8,583 nt of DNA. Origin: Thermoplasmatota archaeon. Lineage in GTDB: Archaea; Thermoplasmatota; E2; DHVEG-1. Position numbers and translations under genes: made by a program. This document shows positions 5,905-8,583 of the stretch, one piece after another (the stretch's first letter is position 1; the number at the start of each line of letters is the position of its first letter). A model generated the notes under the pieces. It made no database searches and had not been told where the DNA came from. It saw only the letters and a program-made list of their open reading frames with translations. The stretch spans positions 1-8,583 of the forward strand of contig JALHTX010000252.1 in NCBI GenBank assembly GCA_022866015.1, in the 5' to 3' direction.

Positions 5905-6050
5905 TATTGTATTTTTCTTAATCTAAGTTCACCGACACCAATTGGTTCAATACTTATAACATCATTTTTCCGTAAATTATAAAGGTCACATACTTGTTTT
6001 GGGATAGTTATAACAAGAGAACCATTAATCTCTCTTAATTTCCGTTCCAT
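5901..6050 (-). CDS. AbrB/SpoVT-type swapped-hairpin DNA-binding protein, 49 residues
   Basis: The minus strand encodes MERKLREINGSLVITIPKQV... ending ELRLRKIQY. The pattern R-K-(L/V)-x-x-(I/V)-x-G-S-L-V-(I/V)-T-I-P-K-x-(V/I)-x-x-x-x-x-(L/I)-x-x-x-D-x-(I/V)-x-(I/V)-E-P is that of archaeal AbrB/MazE/SpoVT swapped-hairpin domains, which dimerise and bind DNA; such proteins are often autoregulators or antitoxins. The domain fills the whole protein and there is no partner toxin gene beside it, so a stand-alone regulator is more likely. ATG at 6048-6050 is preferred; an in-frame ATG at 6060-6062 would add MVFY and fits a leaderless start from the TATA box at 6081-6090. The stop overlaps the convergent helix-hairpin-helix gene by four bases. 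It is easily missed because of its length. Confidence 0.88.
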   Translation of the reverse strand: MERKLREINGSLVITIPKQVCDLYNLRKNDVISIEPIGVGELRLRKIQY

Positions 6051-6068
6051 ATAAAAAACCATATGGAA
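6045..6068. promoter_or_regulatory. Candidate autoregulatory operator: 8-base perfect inverted repeat across the AbrB-type gene start
   Basis: TTCCATAT (6045-6052) and ATATGGAA (6061-6068) are exact complements with an 8-base A-rich spacer. The dyad covers both possible start codons and the transcription start predicted from the TATA box, so a bound dimer would block the gene. AbrB-family dimers bind such dyads and commonly repress themselves. The role is inferred from position only. Confidence 0.45.
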
Positions 6069-6080
6069 AACTAAATAAAA

Positions 6081-6090
6081 ATATATATAA
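6081..6090 (-). promoter_or_regulatory. TATA box of the AbrB-type gene
   Basis: On the minus strand TTATATATAT lies with its centre about 25 bases before 6060-6062, the expected archaeal distance to a transcription start there. It is nearly symmetrical and might also serve the plus strand, but no plus-strand start lies at the right distance. Confidence 0.5.
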
Positions 6091-6105
6091 TTTATGATGT
6101 TGAAA

Positions 6106-6169
6106 CAAGGGGTATTGATTAAAAAAATTATACGAAACCAATATTTAGGTAAGAAAAATAATACCCTTG
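6106..6169. repeat. Long-range inverted repeat in the AbrB / coiled-coil gene intergenic region
   Basis: CAAGGGGTATT (6106-6116) and AATACCCTTG (6160-6169) are complementary apart from one extra G, separated by 43 AT-rich bases. They lie between two divergent genes. The arms could be paired operator half-sites or a stem in the leader of the plus-strand gene. No function can be assigned. Confidence 0.45.
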
Positions 6170-6202
6170 AGGCGCACAGAAAACAACTATGGGGTAAATA
6201 AA

Positions 6203-6502
6203 ATGAGCTTTGAAACGAGATTACAAAAAGGAATTACAAAAAAAGAAGTACAAATGGAAAAAGAAAAACAAAAAATAGATATGTTAAAAGAAAAACTAGA
6301 TTCAGGTAAAATAACAAGAGCTGAATTTAACATTAAAAAGAAGCATCATGAAGAAACAATAAAGGCAATGAGTTCAAGAATGAGAACTTTACAAGGTGGT
6401 ATTACAAAAGAAAGGAGACATCAAGAAGAAAAAGCTGAGGAAAAAAAGAAAAAAGAAGAAGAAAAACAAAAAAAGAAGGAAGAGAAAAAATCTAGTGCTT
6501 AA
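6203..6502 (+). CDS. Coiled-coil, Lys/Glu-rich protein with SHOCT-like motif, 99 residues
   Basis: The start is taken at ATG 6203 (MSFETRLQKG), with a GGGGT purine run about ten bases upstream; the in-frame TTG at 6167 would add 12 residues that look non-coding. Residues 15-60 form an amphipathic helix pair around LKEKLDSGKITRAEFNIKKK (28-47), which has the SHOCT signature: short helix, GxIT, then xEF and a basic helix. SHOCT motifs are short oligomerisation helices usually found at protein termini. Residues 70-99 are almost pure Lys/Glu/Gln and should be a long charged helix or disordered tail. It is cytoplasmic with no membrane segment. It converges with the acylphosphatase gene, overlapping by 11 bases. 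Function unknown; a structural or nucleic-acid-associated role is a guess from charge only. Confidence 0.75.
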   Translation: MSFETRLQKGITKKEVQMEKEKQKIDMLKEKLDSGKITRAEFNIKKKHHEETIKAMSSRMRTLQGGITKERRHQEEKAEEKKKKEEEKQKKKEEKKSSA

Positions 6503-6767
6503 TACTGAAATCTTTTAATATATCTATAGATTGTTTTTTTGTAACATTAACTTTTTCAACCTTTGCAAGTGGCGGACCCTGATGACACCAATTAATCATT
6601 TCTTTTACTTGTTTGTCATCACCTTGAAAAACTGCTTCTACATAACCATCATTTGTGTTTCTAACCCAGCCTTTAAGTCCTAATTGCTCTGCTTTTTGTT
6701 TAGTACTTGCACGAAACCATACACCTTGAACATGACCAGAAATAAATATATGTACATTAGTTATCAT
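6492..6767 (-). CDS. acyP: Acylphosphatase
   Basis: The 91-residue protein is a complete acylphosphatase, which hydrolyses carboxyl-phosphate bonds such as acetyl phosphate. The phosphate loop GHVQGVWFRAST (residues 11-22) matches the family signature GxVQGVxFR, with catalytic Arg19, and GWVRNTNDGYVEAVFQG (33-49) supplies the second catalytic residue, Asn37. Length matches the family (about 90). It is cytosolic. The ATG at 6765-6767 lies 18 bases after the asnS stop on the same strand, so it is probably read as the second gene of an asnS-acyP transcript. Its stop (TAG, 6492-6494) lies inside the end of the convergent coiled-coil gene. Nothing about the gene looks broken. Confidence 0.96.
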   Translation of the reverse strand: MITNVHIFISGHVQGVWFRASTKQKAEQLGLKGWVRNTNDGYVEAVFQGDDKQVKEMINWCHQGPPLAKVEKVNVTKKQSIDILKDFSIKH

Positions 6768-6785
6768 TTGATTTTATCCAATATT

Positions 6786-7274
6786 TTATGGTCTAAAACG
6801 CAGGATAGTACGTGGGAAAGGTATTGCATCTTTGATATTGTCTATTCCACATATCCATGCAACTACTCGCTCTACACCTACACCATAACCACTATGCGGA
6901 ACAGAGCCATAGCGTCTGAGGTCAAAATACCATTTATAATTATCTATTTTTTCGCCCATAGCCGTTAAACGTTTTATCATATCCTTGATATCTGTGCTTC
7001 TTTGTGAACCTCCAACTATTTCACCATATCCTTCTGGTGCTATCATATCAAAGCAAAGCGCAGTTTTATTATCTTTTTTATCAGGTGGTTTATAAAAAGC
7101 CATGATTTCAATAGGATAATTAGTAACAACAACAGGTGTTTTGAAATGATTCATTAGGTTATCTTCTTCAATAGTTCTAAGATCTTTACCCCATTCAACA
7201 TCCATTCCTTCTTTTTCTTTTAAGATATTCAGAGCTTCAGTATATGTAATAGTAGGATATTCTGCATTTGACAA
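6786..7274 (-). CDS. asnS: AsnRS C-terminal part (motif 3), same frame after the stop
   Basis: This 162-codon open stretch begins at a TTG only nine bases after the interrupting TAA and in the same frame, so it is the rest of asnS rather than a separate gene. It carries EGYGEIVGGSQRS (catalytic core, Asn/ATP site), YFDLRRYGSVPHSGYGVGVERVVAWICGI with motif 3 GxGxGxER (Arg136 of this piece, about position 418 of the whole) and the family-typical end IPFPRTILRFRP. No ribosome-binding site precedes the TTG, so independent translation is doubtful. Confidence 0.65.
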   Translation of the reverse strand: MSNAEYPTITYTEALNILKEKEGMDVEWGKDLRTIEEDNLMNHFKTPVVVTNYPIEIMAFYKPPDKKDNKTALCFDMIAPEGYGEIVGGSQRSTDIKDMIKRLTAMGEKIDNYKWYFDLRRYGSVPHSGYGVGVERVVAWICGIDNIKDAIPFPRTILRFRP

Positions 7275-7283
7275 ATGTTCAAG

Positions 7284-8120
7284 TTATTTAATATCACGTT
7301 CCAAGAGTTGAAGTTCTCTAAGATTATTTTTTAAAACCTCTTGAATAATGAAACGTATTTCATCCTTTGCAACTTCAGTAACCTCATTGAGTTCCATCCA
7401 TGCAACTTCCATTTCAGCCATCCAAAACTCAGAAAGATGCCTAGAAGTCTTAGAACGTTCCGCACGAAAAGTAGGACCCATATTATAGATTTTTTCAAGC
7501 GCAAAAATTCCTGCTTCTGCATAAAGCTGCCAAGATTGCGAAAGATAAGTTTTATCCTCATAATATTTAACTTCAAAAAGAGTGCTACCTCCTTCACATT
7601 GATTTGGCTGAAGAATTGGTGCATCAAATTCATAATAACCTCTACCTCTAAAAAACTTGTGAATTGCGCCGACAATCGTTGATCTAATTTTAAGAATTGC
7701 TGTTAGTTTTTGAGAGCGAATCCATAAATGTCTGTTATCTAGTAAAAATTCAGGGCTTTGATCTTTTGTAATTGGAAACGGTTCTGCAAAATTTAAAACC
7801 TTAAAACCTGTAACTTTAAGTTCAAATCCACCCGGTGCTCTTTCATCTTTTTTAACATCACCTGTTACTTCTAAACTAGATTCAATAAGTGCTTTTTTAG
7901 CATCTTCAAACTCTTTATCAGAAAGATTTCCTTTTTTAACAGTTGCTTGCAAAATACCTGACGAATCACGTATAACAGTAAAAACAATATTTCCGCTACT
8001 ACGTGTACGATAAATCCATCCGCGTATTTTTACTTTTTCATCTGTTTTTTTATCATTTAGTATATCAGAAATTTTAACCCAAGTTGTCATAGACATAGAT
8101 TGATCACTCACTTCAGGCAT
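7284..8120 (-). CDS. asnS: AsnRS N-terminal part (OB-fold, motifs 1 and 2), 278 residues
   Basis: Residues ~30-110 are the OB-fold that reads the anticodon (VKIRGWIYRTRSSGNIVFTVIRD). Residues ~125 onward begin the class II catalytic core: motif 1 around GAIHKFFRGRGYYEFDAPIL (151-170, with its Pro) and motif 2 at FRAERSKTSRHLSEFWMAE (218-236), whose Arg and Glu bind ATP and the aminoacyl group. CEGGSTLFEVKYYEDKTYLSQSWQLY (175-200) is the Asn-binding region of archaeal AsnRS. On its own this fragment lacks motif 3 and cannot charge tRNA. ATG 8118-8120 is the outermost start; Met9 and Met11 are alternatives close to the usual family start (TTWVKISD). A T-rich TATA-like stretch lies near 8151-8160. 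Confidence 0.7.
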   Translation of the reverse strand: MPEVSDQSMSMTTWVKISDILNDKKTDEKVKIRGWIYRTRSSGNIVFTVIRDSSGILQATVKKGNLSDKEFEDAKKALIESSLEVTGDVKKDERAPGGFELKVTGFKVLNFAEPFPITKDQSPEFLLDNRHLWIRSQKLTAILKIRSTIVGAIHKFFRGRGYYEFDAPILQPNQCEGGSTLFEVKYYEDKTYLSQSWQLYAEAGIFALEKIYNMGPTFRAERSKTSRHLSEFWMAEMEVAWMELNEVTEVAKDEIRFIIQEVLKNNLRELQLLERDIK

Positions 8121-8225
8121 ATAATTTAAGCATATAGAAATTACGGTAACAATTTTTAAAAAAACATAATTTTTTCCATCCCCCTAACACTTAAATATAG
8201 CTTCCTTTATTATTGCCTTTACTTT

Positions 8226-8242
8226 CCTTATTATAAATAAGG
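8226..8242 (+). promoter_or_regulatory. Promoter of rps13 with a dyad over the TATA box
   Basis: TTATAAAT (8231-8238) is a good archaeal TATA box; 26 bases on gives a start near 8260, just ahead of the ribosome-binding site. The box sits inside the perfect dyad CCTTATT / AATAAGG (8226-8232, 8236-8242). A second overlapping dyad, TTATTATAA / TTATAATAA (8228-8236, 8247-8255), follows. These may be an operator for the ribosomal-protein operon; AT richness makes chance dyads common. Confidence 0.5.
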
Positions 8243-8258
8243 TTAATTATAATAAAAA

Positions 8259-8265
8259 TAAGGGG
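8259..8265 (+). promoter_or_regulatory. Ribosome-binding site supporting a TTG start of rps13
   Basis: TAAGGGG lies eight bases before TTG at 8274-8276, a normal spacing. An in-frame TAA just upstream (8259-8261) excludes earlier starts. The ATG at 8304 has no comparable purine run in front of it, so the TTG is preferred. Confidence 0.55.
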
Positions 8266-8273
8266 TTATAAAC

Positions 8274-8583
8274 TTGGATAAAGAATCTAAACAAAACAAA
8301 GAAATGCCTGAGGATCCTGTAGAAAAAACTACGGGGGAAGATAAAATCCAAGATAAGGCAGAAGAAGCAGTTGAAGAACAATCAGATGAATTATCAAATG
8401 AGGAAACGACAGTTAAACCAAAAGTAACAAAAGCAGAAACAAAAAAATCAGAGAAAAAAGAAAAAAAAGAAGAAAAAGAAAAACCAAAAAAAATAATTGA
8501 CCATGGTCCTGATTTTAAATATATAATACGTCTTTCAAATACAGATATAAACGGAGAAAAAAACGTTTTATATGGTATTACAA
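8274..8583 (+). CDS. rps13: 30S ribosomal protein uS13 with long charged N-terminal extension (3' end beyond window)
   Basis: The frame is open to the right edge: 103 codons from TTG 8274. The last ~27 residues, HGPDFKYIIRLSNTDINGEKNVLYGIT, are the start of archaeal uS13 (FxYIVRIxNTDIDGxxxVxYAIT pattern), a head protein of the small subunit that contacts the P-site tRNA and bridges to the large subunit. Before it stands an extension of about 75 residues: an acidic, Glu/Asp/Gln-rich part (1-46), then a Lys/Glu-rich part (48-73). In archaea rps13 often heads the rps13-rps4-rps11-rpoD operon, which would lie beyond the window. The extension looks disordered; charged N-terminal extensions occur on uS13 in some Thermoplasmata-type genomes as I recall. 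If the ATG at 8304 is used, the extension is ten residues shorter. Confidence 0.9.
   Translation, partial: MDKESKQNKEMPEDPVEKTTGEDKIQDKAEEAVEEQSDELSNEETTVKPKVTKAETKKSEKKEKKEEKEKPKKIIDHGPDFKYIIRLSNTDINGEKNVLYGIT

Larger units (their letters stand above)
6786..8120 (-). pseudogene. asnS: Asparaginyl-tRNA synthetase gene interrupted by one in-frame TAA
   Basis: The whole span reads as one archaeal AsnRS of 443 residues plus a TAA at codon 279 (7284-7286). The frame is identical on both sides: ...QLLERDIK, stop, LEHLSNAEYPTITYTEAL..., and no residue appears lost. AsnRS is a class IIb enzyme that charges tRNA-Asn with Asn. The protein shows the N-terminal OB-fold, class II motifs 1 and 2 before the stop and motif 3 after it. 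AsnRS rather than AspRS is indicated by YLSQSWQLYAEA and EIVGGSQRS. Single-base changes from AAA, GAA or CAA would create the TAA. TAA ends several other genes here, so it is not a reassigned codon. Either a sequencing/assembly error, a nonsense mutation, or (less likely) readthrough or split expression explains it. Confidence 0.88.

Noticed and set aside
6684..6968. 94-codon plus-strand frame across the acyP/asnS junction
   Set aside because: Antisense to two well-supported genes; its residues (many Tyr, Thr, Ser) are what reversed codons of those genes produce.
7284..7286. Pyrrolysine or selenocysteine recoding in asnS
   Set aside because: Those use TAG and TGA; the codon is TAA, and no flanking insertion element or catalytic need for such a residue is visible.
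7272..7290. Frameshift as the cause of the split asnS
   Set aside because: The reading frame is the same before and after; only the TAA codon interrupts it.
7331..7682. Two frames of about 114 codons, one on each strand, inside asnS
   Set aside because: Both are shadows of the AsnRS motif 1-motif 2 coding region.

Overview
The window looks like an AT-rich archaeal chromosome, probably Thermoplasmatota-like (uncultivated marine or sediment type). The archaeal assignment rests on a DUF504/UPF0248 gene, a UPF0282-type fragment, an archaeal-style asparaginyl-tRNA synthetase, an archaeal uS13 with a charged N-terminal extension, a lone AbrB/SpoVT-type regulator, and TATA boxes about 25 bases before several starts. 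The lineage guess rests on two surface proteins: one ends at the window edge in a DVDNDGIPFWTE motif, the other joins a caspase/gingipain-like fold to an Ig-like domain and a FPFLEKILNLLL tail. Both patterns are recalled from Thermoplasmata-type genomes and were not searched.

Layout. Bases 1-3052 (minus strand) hold a membrane-anchored Asp-rich protein cut by the window edge, a secreted clan-CD-peptidase-like protein, and a 168-residue protein of unknown function. Bases 3389-4478 (plus strand) hold a compact set: a metallo-beta-lactamase-fold hydrolase, a DUF504 protein overlapping it by 4 bases, and a tiny zinc-ribbon protein. Bases 4555-5307 are the odd part. A UPF0282 gene is lost after about 44 codons and is followed by some 350 bases of degenerate TAATG-type repeats and several palindromes. 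Bases 5308-6502 carry a helix-hairpin-helix protein that appears to lack glycosylase catalytic residues, a 49-residue AbrB-type regulator on the other strand with a perfect inverted repeat across its start, and a coiled-coil SHOCT-like protein. Bases 6492-8120 (minus strand) are an asnS-acyP pair, with asnS interrupted by one in-frame TAA. The window ends in the start of rps13, read divergently from asnS.

How it fits together. The right end is core translation machinery (asnS, rps13). The middle left is a candidate RNA/nucleotide-processing neighbourhood (two MBL-fold genes, DUF504, zinc ribbon). The repeat island looks like the scar of a rearrangement that destroyed the UPF0282 gene. I see no complete mobile element, CRISPR array, rRNA or tRNA. 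The most notable items are the in-frame stop in asnS, the repeat island with the truncated gene, and the small AbrB gene with its candidate operator.
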